The notes under the pieces are model-generated. The model worked only from the letters and a program-made list of their open reading frames with translations. It was not told the DNA's origin and did no database searches. Below, piece after piece: positions 1-6,575 of a stretch of DNA of 7,176 nucleotides (the first letter of the stretch is position 1; every line of letters begins with the position of its first letter). Source of the stretch: Bacteroidota bacterium (GTDB taxonomy: Bacteria > Bacteroidota > Bacteroidia > Flavobacteriales_F > PHOS-HE28); NCBI GenBank assembly GCA_023428865.1, contig JAEYWT010000354.1, positions 1 to 7,176 of the forward strand. The letters are read 5' to 3'. A program made the translations under genes and the position numbers.

Positions 1-38
1 CCCTAGGGGTGAAGAACACAAGAACGAACCACGAAATG

Positions 39-66
39 ACGGCTAGAGCGAGTCGCTCTCATCCGT
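39..66 (-). terminator. Candidate hairpin terminator after the last glycosyltransferase gene
   Basis: The stop codon of the gene at 67-1290 directly abuts an imperfect inverted repeat. The inner stem is 6 bp (45-50 with 54-59) around a 3-nt loop, and an outer 4-bp stem (39-42 with 63-66) is separated from it by a small internal loop. Read on the minus strand, the hairpin is followed by a T-rich but interrupted stretch (CATTTCGTGG and onward), not a clean T-run. The position, exactly at the end of the coupled gene block, favours a terminator. The weak U-tract leaves it uncertain, and the operon could continue beyond the left edge. The remaining bases 1-38 hold no gene; positions 1-8 are a perfect CCCTAGGG palindrome cut off by the window edge. 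Confidence 0.35.
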
Positions 67-1290
67 TCACTTTGATCGGACCATCACATGATCCAAGAAG
101 GCACGGTAGACCTTGGTAGCCTCGAAACCTTCGGCCCAGAAACTGCGCACACCGCTACGGAACGCGGCGGTGGCCATTGGTCCGGCCCTGAACGCATCCA
201 GTATCCCCGCGATCTCCGCGGCAGAGGGGTCACGAGGCAAGAGCAAGCCTGTCCGGTCACATACGAGCTCGCGCACCCCGCCAGAATCAGCCACCACCAA
301 TGGGATACCGAAGCTGGCGGCTTCCTGTGCCGCCACCGCAACACCACCTTCCAGCTGGGCAAGGTGTAGGAATACATCCACCGGATGCGAGCGATACCAG
401 GCCATGATATCGGCATTCTGCATCATTCCCTTGAACGTGGGCTTGATATGGGATGGTAGCTGTGCCGCTGCAGCCATGATCCTCTGCTCATCCTCACCGC
501 TACCGAAATGGACCCATTCCACCGGGGTGCGCACGTGCTTGAGCGCTTCGATCAGCAGATCCACACGTTTTCGAGGGATCAGGAAGGAACAGCTCACCAC
601 GCGTAAGGGGCCCGTGGGGTCATGTGGCCCAGCACCATGATCAGTGGTGCCCAAACGAGCCAAGGTGAACAATGCAGCGCGGTCTGGATGTTTCTGCTGA
701 AGATGCTCCATACCTGTGCGCGAGGCGCAGTACACACGCTCCACGTGCTTCAATTGGAACTGGCGGAAGGGGATCCACCCATTGGTGTTCTGTTCCTCGT
801 AGATATCGAAGCCATGTGCACGACTGAAGAACCTCAACGAAGGAATTCGGGTTCGCACGATGCCCAGTACGGTGGCCCAATCATGCGTCCAATAAGCGTA
901 GAGCTGCACACGCTCGGGATCATAGCCCACCATCGTGCTGGTGCGCAAGACCTCGGCTCGTTGGATGAATTGGGCGATGCGTGACCGTAGCGTAGGCCAT
1001 TGCTTCCAGAACACCATCACGGTGGGTGCATCGGCCCACAACGAGCGAAGGAGTTGCCACACCACACTACGATACCTGAAAAATCGTCCGAAGGAAGCTC
1101 GGTTGAACGGGTCTGCGATCGGATGGCGCACTTCGGCATTCGCCGGAATGGCACGCAAAGCACCATCGGCATGTTCCGGAAAGATCACCACGCGCTCGAA
1201 GCGCTCACACAGCACAGGTAGTTCGTTCTCGAGGAAAGCCTCTCGGAACCCATGCGGAAAACGGGTGGTGAACAACCAAAGCTCCTTCAT
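67..1290 (-). CDS. GT4-type glycosyltransferase (GT-B fold)
   Basis: This 407-residue protein looks like a retaining, GT-B glycosyltransferase of family 4 that adds a sugar from a nucleotide donor to a growing lipid-linked glycan. No signal peptide or membrane segment is seen, so it is probably cytosolic or peripheral at the inner membrane. Supporting segments are an N-terminal acceptor-side half starting MKELWLFTTRFPHG, the RAHGFD motif (157-162), the interdomain/donor-side block SCSFLIPRKRVD (233-244), HFGSGEDEQ (261-269), and the donor-binding helix EAASFGIP (323-330) followed by DSGGVREL. The usual E-x7-E pair is out of register: E314 and E323 are nine apart (E-x8-E), and a Gly sits where the first Glu is expected. 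The ATG at 1290 overlaps the upstream TGA in an ATGA, which fixes the start. It is the last gene of the block, and a hairpin follows its stop. Family assignment is firm; donor, acceptor and linkage cannot be read from the sequence. Confidence 0.93.
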   Translation of the reverse strand: MKELWLFTTRFPHGFREAFLENELPVLCERFERVVIFPEHADGALRAIPANAEVRHPIADPFNRASFGRFFRYRSVVWQLLRSLWADAPTVMVFWKQWPTLRSRIAQFIQRAEVLRTSTMVGYDPERVQLYAYWTHDWATVLGIVRTRIPSLRFFSRAHGFDIYEEQNTNGWIPFRQFQLKHVERVYCASRTGMEHLQQKHPDRAALFTLARLGTTDHGAGPHDPTGPLRVVSCSFLIPRKRVDLLIEALKHVRTPVEWVHFGSGEDEQRIMAAAAQLPSHIKPTFKGMMQNADIMAWYRSHPVDVFLHLAQLEGGVAVAAQEAASFGIPLVVADSGGVRELVCDRTGLLLPRDPSAAEIAGILDAFRAGPMATAAFRSGVRSFWAEGFEATKVYRAFLDHVMVRSK

Positions 1291-2288
1291 GCCTTACGAT
1301 CGCCACGCCCCTTGGCGGCGTAAGAAAGCAAGTAACGCCATTTCTCCCAGTCAGCGAAACCGGACAAGCGCAAGTGTTCCCATGCAGGTCGCCAGCCGAA
1401 TGCCGGCAGGTGGTAGAAGAGCGACCGCCAATGATGGTCTACCTGGACTTGGAGTGCATTGGCATCGAACGTTCGGCGTTCTCGGCAAAGCCGCATAAGC
1501 TCTTGCATCCAGCGTTCGAAACCGCGGACATCAGCTGCCGTTAATGGGCGGGGAAAGCACTTCACCGTGGCTAGTTGGTATGTGCATTCTTCATCGGATA
1601 GTGGCCAGCCCAACTGCGCGAACACATACTGATAAAGAAACCTTAGATCCGCCGCACGATCACGGCCATGAGCGATGTTCATGGAACCCTTGCGGTACTG
1701 GATCAAGGGTCGGTCCACATTGAGGAAGTCCGTATGCCGTGCCAGTTCCAACTGGTGCATCCAGTCTTCTCCGTACTTCGGCCAATCATCGCTGAACCGG
1801 ACATCGTGCGCTCTGATCACCGAGGTACGATAGGCTGCAGCTGGCTGATTCAATGCCACCCCGAACAACAACCTGGCCTTGCACGCTTCATTGCTCAATT
1901 CCACACGATGCCAGATATCAGGATCGGACATCAGTTGGATGTGTCCACTGGTACCACCGACTTCTGGATGCGCATCCAATACGGCCACCTGCACCTCGAA
2001 CCGATCGGGGAACATGATGTCATCCGCATCCACCCGGATGATGTACTCCCCTTTCGCAGCATCCATGCCCCGCTGTGCGGCTCCGCCTGGACCTACGTTC
2101 TTCTGTAGTTGAATGATCCGCATACGGGGATCCGTACAGGCGCGAAGGATCTCCAAGCTGCTGTCGGTACTCGCATCATCCACCGCAATGAGCTCGAAAT
2201 CCTGGAACGTTTGGGCGAACACACTATCCAAGCAATCCTGCAGGAAGGGGGCCTTGTTGTAGACCGGTATGACCACCGAAGCTTTCAT
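1287..2288 (-). CDS. GT2-family glycosyltransferase (GT-A fold) with C-terminal accessory region
   Basis: This is an inverting family-2 glycosyltransferase of 333 residues. The N-terminal GT-A domain begins MKASVVIPVYNKAPFLQDCL and carries the nucleotide-binding VDDASTD (36-42), the metal-binding DADD (87-90, the DXD-type site) and a GEDW segment (173-176) where the catalytic base of this family usually lies. After the GT-A core, roughly residues 205-333 form an extra, probably helical region rich in Trp, Arg and aromatics. It resembles the C-terminus of the partial gene at 6576-7176. A longer reading begins at a GTG at 2297, but the ATG at 2288 gives the same 4-bp ATGA overlap with the upstream gene that the other junctions show, and it places the first beta strand directly after Met, so I prefer it. 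It is coupled to the next gene by another ATGA at 1287-1290. The role is addition of one sugar during surface-glycan assembly; the sugar is unknown. Confidence 0.93.
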   Translation of the reverse strand: MKASVVIPVYNKAPFLQDCLDSVFAQTFQDFELIAVDDASTDSSLEILRACTDPRMRIIQLQKNVGPGGAAQRGMDAAKGEYIIRVDADDIMFPDRFEVQVAVLDAHPEVGGTSGHIQLMSDPDIWHRVELSNEACKARLLFGVALNQPAAAYRTSVIRAHDVRFSDDWPKYGEDWMHQLELARHTDFLNVDRPLIQYRKGSMNIAHGRDRAADLRFLYQYVFAQLGWPLSDEECTYQLATVKCFPRPLTAADVRGFERWMQELMRLCRERRTFDANALQVQVDHHWRSLFYHLPAFGWRPAWEHLRLSGFADWEKWRYLLSYAAKGRGDRKA

Positions 2289-3292
2289 GCCTTCCACAGA
2301 CCGAGTTTACGCCCCAGCCGGAACGAATTCCATTCCGGTGCACCCAAGCTAGGATAAAGCTCTTTCCAGCGCCGATCCAATGCCTCCTCCTCCAACGCCA
2401 GATCGATCCCAGCGATGGAACGTAAGCGTTTCAGCATAGCGAACTCACCGGGTGTGGCCATGGAAGCATGCCACTTCACCAGGAAACGGTATACCATGCG
2501 CCGTACGATGGAAGCATGTTCTTTGCGGGCGTTGGATCTGCGCACGGCAGGCCACTCCGGATGACCTAGACGCAGCATGGCCGCTAGATCCTCCTGCGCT
2601 GTAGCCTCTGCCATGGCATGCAGTAAAGCCGCGGTTTCCACCACGAACCCAGCAGTGCCTTGTGCGGTCTTGCTCTGGGCTTGAAGTCGGAACACGGCGA
2701 GGTCCACTGCGCTAGTGCGCAACCTTTCGGTACCGAACGCGAAGAGCACACGCCACCATAGGTCGAGGTCCATGCAATAGTGCAGTGCCGGATCGATACC
2801 GCCCACCTCGCGCACCGCATCCATGCGATAGAAGGTGGATTGTTGAGCCACACTGGGTGCGGTGAAAAGGGTTCCGGGCTGGCCAGGATCGTTCAACACC
2901 GATCGTTCGCGTGATCCATCCGGATGTAGCAGAACGCGATGGCCTTGGAAAATGAGCATTCCTGGATCGGCGAGGAAGGCTTCGCCAACCGCTGCCAATG
3001 CCCCTGGCAGGTACAGATCATCGCTATTGAGCCAACCGAAGACCGCACCTGAGGCGTGTTCCAAGCCTTTGTTGATGGCATCGCTCTGGCCGCGGTCACT
3101 CTCGCTGCACCACCAAGTGAGGCGATCAGCGTAGCGTTCGATCACCTCTTTCGATCCATCAAGGCTTCCTCCGTCCACAACGATATGTTCCACTGCTGGA
3201 TGGTTCTGTCCATGGACGGAACGCATGCATTCTTCCAGGTATTCCTTCTGGTTGAAGCTCGGGGTGATGATGGTGATCTTCGGATGTGTCAT
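2285..3292 (-). CDS. GT2-family glycosyltransferase, 'DRGQSDAINKG' type
   Basis: This 335-residue protein is an inverting GT-A glycosyltransferase of family 2. Visible motifs in order are the first strand ITIITPSFNQ (6-15), VDGGSLDGS (39-47), SDRGQSDAINKG (65-76), NSDD (89-92, the metal/nucleotide DXD-type site), QQSTFYR (150-156) and MDLDLW (174-179), which contains the likely catalytic Asp. This motif set is typical of one GT2 subgroup common in polysaccharide clusters. The C-terminal ~85 residues are rich in Arg/Lys and possibly amphipathic, which could support membrane association (inference). The frame stays open upstream to 3328, but that would overlap the preceding gene by 40 bp. The ATG at 3292 overlaps the upstream stop as ATGA and starts the protein just before the first strand, so I chose it. 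The stop overlaps the next gene's ATG as well. Donor and acceptor are not deducible. Confidence 0.93.
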   Translation of the reverse strand: MTHPKITIITPSFNQKEYLEECMRSVHGQNHPAVEHIVVDGGSLDGSKEVIERYADRLTWWCSESDRGQSDAINKGLEHASGAVFGWLNSDDLYLPGALAAVGEAFLADPGMLIFQGHRVLLHPDGSRERSVLNDPGQPGTLFTAPSVAQQSTFYRMDAVREVGGIDPALHYCMDLDLWWRVLFAFGTERLRTSAVDLAVFRLQAQSKTAQGTAGFVVETAALLHAMAEATAQEDLAAMLRLGHPEWPAVRRSNARKEHASIVRRMVYRFLVKWHASMATPGEFAMLKRLRSIAGIDLALEEEALDRRWKELYPSLGAPEWNSFRLGRKLGLWKA

Positions 3293-4467
3293 TGTCCCTG
3301 TAGCAACACCTCTTGGTAGACCTTCCATGTACGCGCCGCCATCACTTCCAGGGTGAACTCCGTTGGTATACGGGCCCGCGCATTCTCACCCATGGCCATG
3401 CCTCGTTCTCGATCGTACACCATCGTGAGCATGTGAGTGGCCAATTCATCTTGGGTCGTAAAGAGTAGCCCGGTCACTCCGTGTTCGACCAGTTCCGGTG
3501 TAGCACCCGAAGCATGACCGATCACCGGGATCCCAGCCGCCATGGCTTCGAGCACGATACGGCCCAAGGCTTCGTGCTTGGAACATTGAAGTACGCAATC
3601 GGCGTTCCCTAACAATTCGGAAATGTCATCAACGAACCCATGGAAGACGACAGCCTTTTGCAAGCCGAGCTCGTCCACCAACTTCCTCACGGCATCGGAA
3701 CGGCCACCGCCCACCAGATGCAACGTCGTATTCTTCTCTTCACCATGGACCTTGGCAAAGGCGCGTACGGCCAACTCCTGGCCTTTCGACGGATGGAAGA
3801 GCGCAGCTAGCAGGAAGTCGAACCCCGCGTTGACAGCACCAACACGTTGCGCCGGCAGTGCGTTCTCGGAACAGATCCCATTGGGTATGACATGGACAGG
3901 GATATCGAGAGGGAGGAGTGTCCGCATATCCGACACTACGGCCTGGGACAATGCGATGATGCCCTGCGCCTGCCGCAATTCCTGTGCATATCGTCGTACA
4001 CCACCGTCCACGCTGAAACCATAGTGCAGGAATGGAAGTTCACGGATGTGCCATACATGCGGAACTCCCAGAGCTCGTGCCACCACACCACCGATGCCTA
4101 TGACGGAACTGTTGGTGTGAACGAGTTCCACTTGTCGCTTCCGCGCGAAGGTTTCGATGGCCACCGATGCTTGTCTTGCCGACCGATCCCGCTCGCGTGC
4201 TGCACGCCTGAACCGCATACGCTGCAACAGCCGATGATGCGGCCCGCCCGAAAAGACGCGTTTGTGCATCCATGTCTGGAAGGGTATGACCACATGTGCG
4301 ATGTCGTGCTTCTGCAGGATGCTTCGGAACGGTCCATCTGCGGCAAGCACTACAAGGGGTTCTATTCTTCCTTGTTCCCGAAGGGTGATGATCAGATCGA
4401 GCAACGAGCGGTTGGCACCATACAGTTCGGCGTAGTGCGTGAGGTATAGCACACGCTTCATGGTCAT
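3289..4467 (-). CDS. GT4-type glycosyltransferase (GT-B fold) with GANRSL motif
   Basis: This is a 392-residue retaining GT-B glycosyltransferase of family 4. The N-terminal Rossmann domain starts KRVLYLTHYAELYGANRSLL; the GANRSL loop (17-22) is the glycine-containing loop seen after the first strand in this subgroup. Further supports are VHTNSSVIGIGG (116-127), HVWHIRE (137-143), VIPNGI (193-198), LVGGG (251-255), FHGFVDD (275-281) and the donor-site pair E299/E307 in EALGRIVLE, a canonical E-x7-E. Residues 79-98 form a strongly Arg-rich segment in the acceptor domain that may contact membrane or an anionic lipid carrier (inference). The ATG at 4467 forms an ATGA with the upstream stop; an alternative ATG two codons later (4461) is equally compatible with the protein. 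The 3' end overlaps the next gene by 4 bp. It probably acts on a lipid-linked intermediate at the cytoplasmic membrane. Confidence 0.93.
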   Translation of the reverse strand: MTMKRVLYLTHYAELYGANRSLLDLIITLREQGRIEPLVVLAADGPFRSILQKHDIAHVVIPFQTWMHKRVFSGGPHHRLLQRMRFRRAARERDRSARQASVAIETFARKRQVELVHTNSSVIGIGGVVARALGVPHVWHIRELPFLHYGFSVDGGVRRYAQELRQAQGIIALSQAVVSDMRTLLPLDIPVHVIPNGICSENALPAQRVGAVNAGFDFLLAALFHPSKGQELAVRAFAKVHGEEKNTTLHLVGGGRSDAVRKLVDELGLQKAVVFHGFVDDISELLGNADCVLQCSKHEALGRIVLEAMAAGIPVIGHASGATPELVEHGVTGLLFTTQDELATHMLTMVYDRERGMAMGENARARIPTEFTLEVMAARTWKVYQEVLLQGQ

Positions 4468-5597
4468 GTTGCACGAACCGCCTTCTCTAGTATCCGTTGC
4501 AGCTCTGCCACCTGTACCTCCACGCGATGTGCTTGTTCCACGTACGCTCTTCCCGCCGTGCCGAAACGTTGCGCCAAAGACGGTTCATCCACCAAACGAA
4601 CCATGTTCGCAGCCATACCCTCTACGTCGTGCTCGGCACAGAGCAGGCCGCGCACCTCGTGCGCTACCACGTCGGCTATGCCTGCGTGATAGGTGGAAAC
4701 CACCGGAACACCTGTAGCCATGGCTTCGAGCACGGCTAATGGCGTGCCCTCATGATCGTTCGTTGCCGTTACCACACTGTGCTGAACGAAGGCGCGACTT
4801 CGATGGAACAGTTGCACGATCTCTTCGGGTCTCTTCACTCCACAAAGATCCACACATTGCTCCAGACCTAGTTCCTGGACAAGGTCCTTGCATTGCTGCC
4901 AGAGCTTGCCTTGGCCCACCATGGTCAACCGGGCCGATGGTCGCTGGGCGAATACCATGGCGAATGCCTTGATCGTAAGATGCGGCGCTTTCTTATCCGC
5001 GAAGCGGCCGATCGCTAGAAAATGGGGGGGGGCTTCATCCGGGCGCCCCGGAACAAAACGCTCCACATCAATGCCATAGCAATTGTAGATCACCTTGGCG
5101 CGGGGTGCGCCAAGGGCAAGCAACTGCTGTTCCATCGCTCTGCTCACCACCACCAAAGCCCGCGCATACCGGAAGAGTTCGCGGTAACCATGATAGCGGG
5201 CCACATAATCCACCCGATGTGCATCGAAGCCATGGAAATGCACCACCAAGGGGATCCTGGCAGCTTCACAAGCCGGAAGGATCTCTGCACCCATGTTGCC
5301 ATATTCGGCTAGCACCACGTCCGGCTTCAATTGCTTCAATCGCTGCGCGAGTCGTTGACGGATCAACCCCGGCATGCCGCCAAAGCGCTTGCCCAACAAT
5401 CGGTCCCAATAGGCACCTAGACCTTCCTGCCGGACCAGCGGACCACCTACGCTTGCGTTGCGCGGAGGGACACCACCCGAAAGCAACTGATCCACCGATC
5501 GCAACCGATCGATATGGGCAGCGATGAAGGTTTCGCTCCAAGCGTTCTCCGCTGGCGAGGCCAGGGCTATGCGCAATGCATCCTGTTCACTTGCCAC
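4464..5597 (-). CDS. GT4-type glycosyltransferase (GT-B fold), GTG start, internal C9 tract
   Basis: This 377-residue protein is a GT-B, family-4 retaining glycosyltransferase. Supporting motifs are PDVVLAEYG (92-100), VHFHGFDAH (119-127), the inter-domain segment IGRFADKKAP (196-205), MVGQG (226-230) and the donor-site pair E283/E291 in EGTPLAVLE, followed by MATGVPVVST. The layout resembles colanic-acid WcaL/AmsK-like and other exopolysaccharide transferases, but I would not assign an ortholog. A TGA lies two codons upstream of the GTG at 5597 and the first in-frame ATG is codon 75, so GTG is the best start (TTG at 5576 is the only near alternative). This gives an 11-bp overlap with the preceding gene and suggests translational coupling. 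The oddity is a run of nine C residues on the coding strand (codons for A188-P189-P190 and the first base of the next codon), a candidate slippage site. The 3' end overlaps the next gene by ATGA. Confidence 0.92.
   Translation of the reverse strand: MASEQDALRIALASPAENAWSETFIAAHIDRLRSVDQLLSGGVPPRNASVGGPLVRQEGLGAYWDRLLGKRFGGMPGLIRQRLAQRLKQLKPDVVLAEYGNMGAEILPACEAARIPLVVHFHGFDAHRVDYVARYHGYRELFRYARALVVVSRAMEQQLLALGAPRAKVIYNCYGIDVERFVPGRPDEAPPHFLAIGRFADKKAPHLTIKAFAMVFAQRPSARLTMVGQGKLWQQCKDLVQELGLEQCVDLCGVKRPEEIVQLFHRSRAFVQHSVVTATNDHEGTPLAVLEAMATGVPVVSTYHAGIADVVAHEVRGLLCAEHDVEGMAANMVRLVDEPSLAQRFGTAGRAYVEQAHRVEVQVAELQRILEKAVRAT
5024..5032 (-). repeat. Poly-C tract (C9 on the coding strand) in a GT4 gene
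   Basis: Nine consecutive C residues on the coding strand (G9 on the plus strand) lie at about the midpoint of the GT4 gene at 4464-5597, in codons GCC CCC CCC C. At this length the frame is open and the downstream IGRFADKKAP motif is intact. With one C fewer, translation would stop at the TAG at 5015-5017. With one more it would stop at the TAA at 4993-4995. It is the longest homopolymer I see in the window. Confidence 0.95.
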
Positions 5598-6534
5598 CGG
5601 TCACACGTTTCACAACACGCCCAAGACGGGCACGCATCGAGGTATCGGGGGGGGCGTTCTTTTCGGCCAAGCGACGCTTGCTATCGGCCACTACATCCTT
5701 CGGATAGCCCGCTTGCAACAGCCGATCCCGTAATGTGTTCAGATGTGGCATGAGCGAGCCGTCCACACCCGAAACGATGCCATCGATCATGGATCGGGTG
5801 AAGTGGATGAACACGATCGGATCACGACCATTGATGAGCACTGAACCGTCCGCCTGTGCCACACGGGCGCACTCCACCATGTTCCAGTTGGCCACATTGC
5901 AACCGCGGTGCTTCAATACGTGTACACCATCGAAATAGACCGGCAGAAGGTTCAGGTGTGTTTGATCCACATATTGGCCTTGGGTGAAGTCCTTGATGCA
6001 GACCTCAAGGCAATTATGGCCCCAAGCGTTCAATGCGTCCACACCACTTCGCGAAGCACCTACGAATCCACCATTGTAAAGGCCACCTACATAGAGTAGA
6101 TCGAAATTCGCGCGGTCCACCGTGGCTACGGAGCTACGCCAATGCGGACTAAGGATGATGGCCGATCGAGCAAGTTCGTTCCACAACCAGCTCGGATCAT
6201 GGAAGAAGTGCAGGTCGCAATCGCCGTAGATCACCCTGGGATACTGCTGCAACAGGTGCATCATCAGCACGGGCTTCAGGCTCCAGCGCAGCTCATCGCT
6301 CTGCTCGGCGTACTTGATCGCAATACCGTTGCCTAGATCCGACTGCCGCATCTCAGCCAGTGTTGATACGCTGACCCCGGTTCTTCCGCCAAGGTCTATC
6401 GTTGCCTTGTCCTCGATATCCGAAACAAGGATCACGAATGGCAATTGATGGTCCCACTGCCGCAACGAATCGCACAGCGCCAGTGCCCAGCCCAGGTGGC
6501 TACGTGTGATGATGGTGCAGAAGGCCCGTTCCAT
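5587..6534 (-). CDS. Putative DXD-type GT-A glycosyltransferase of a glycan cluster
   Basis: This 315-residue protein matches a GT-A type family often found beside GT2/GT4 genes and often left as hypothetical. The segments I recognise are FCTIITRSHLGWALALCDSL (5-24, first strand and helix), the SLKPVLMMHLL helix (85-95), YGDCDLHFF (103-111, metal-binding D105/D107), SPHW (129-132), GLYNGGFVGA (151-160), VDQTHLNLLP (189-198), GCNVANWN (211-218) and VFIHF (241-245) near the C-terminus. These correspond to the DXD, YNxGF, DQ, NVAxWN and HF landmarks of that family. The reading frame stays open to 6723, but that extension overlaps the upstream gene by about 150 bp and reads as unstructured sequence. 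The ATG at 6534 puts the first strand four residues after Met and leaves a 41-bp gap, so I chose it; no Shine-Dalgarno is evident. A C8 tract lies near the 3' end. Sugar specificity is unknown, and an alternative GT8-like or nucleotide-diphospho-sugar transferase label is possible. Confidence 0.82.
   Translation of the reverse strand: MERAFCTIITRSHLGWALALCDSLRQWDHQLPFVILVSDIEDKATIDLGGRTGVSVSTLAEMRQSDLGNGIAIKYAEQSDELRWSLKPVLMMHLLQQYPRVIYGDCDLHFFHDPSWLWNELARSAIILSPHWRSSVATVDRANFDLLYVGGLYNGGFVGASRSGVDALNAWGHNCLEVCIKDFTQGQYVDQTHLNLLPVYFDGVHVLKHRGCNVANWNMVECARVAQADGSVLINGRDPIVFIHFTRSMIDGIVSGVDGSLMPHLNTLRDRLLQAGYPKDVVADSKRRLAEKNAPPDTSMRARLGRVVKRVTGGK
5647..5654 (-). repeat. Poly-C tract (C8 on the coding strand) near the 3' end of a GT gene
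   Basis: Eight consecutive C residues on the coding strand (G8 on the plus strand) encode A294-P295-P296 of the 315-residue protein at 5587-6534, downstream of all recognisable catalytic motifs. One C fewer would stop translation at the TGA at 5610-5612. One more would run past the normal stop, through the start of the next gene, to the TAG at 5567-5569. Length changes here would therefore alter the tail and the coupling to the next gene rather than the catalytic core. Confidence 0.95.
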
Positions 6535-6575
6535 AGATCCAGTGAACCGATGTGTACAAGGTCTACATTCCTGAG
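6535..6575 (-). other. 41-bp intergenic gap, the only non-overlapping gene junction
   Basis: This is the only place in the block where neighbouring genes do not overlap. On the minus strand I see no Shine-Dalgarno-like purine run at a normal distance from the ATG at 6534. I also see no Bacteroidota-type promoter (TTG spaced from TAnnTTTG) and no hairpin with a T-run. The small TGTACA palindrome inside it is too short to interpret. It is probably a simple intergenic spacer within one operon. Confidence 0.5.

Noticed and set aside
113..640. A 175-codon plus-strand frame, and similar ones at 935-1498 and 1668-2108
   Set aside because: All are antisense to well-supported glycosyltransferase genes, have low-complexity or unstructured translations, and show no domain or coupled neighbour.
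2244..2250. Short G-run in the GT2 gene as a third slippage tract
   Set aside because: It is only about five bases long, within ordinary variation.
3293..3328. 12-residue extension of the GT2 gene at 2285-3292
   Set aside because: The ATG at 3292 forms an ATGA overlap like the neighbouring junctions and sits just before the first beta strand; the extension overlaps the upstream gene more deeply.
3847..4449. A 200-codon open frame on the plus strand
   Set aside because: It lies wholly antisense to a GT4 gene with intact family motifs. Its translation shows no recognisable domain and is rich in His/Cys, as expected from reading the complementary strand.
5587..5597. Possible frameshift or split gene at the overlap of the two genes here
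   Set aside because: The two proteins are each complete with different folds (a DXD GT-A enzyme and a GT4 GT-B enzyme), so the overlap is a normal operon junction with a GTG start.
6554..6559. TGTACA palindrome in the 41-bp gap as an operator
   Set aside because: A single 6-bp palindrome without extended symmetry or a nearby promoter is expected by chance.
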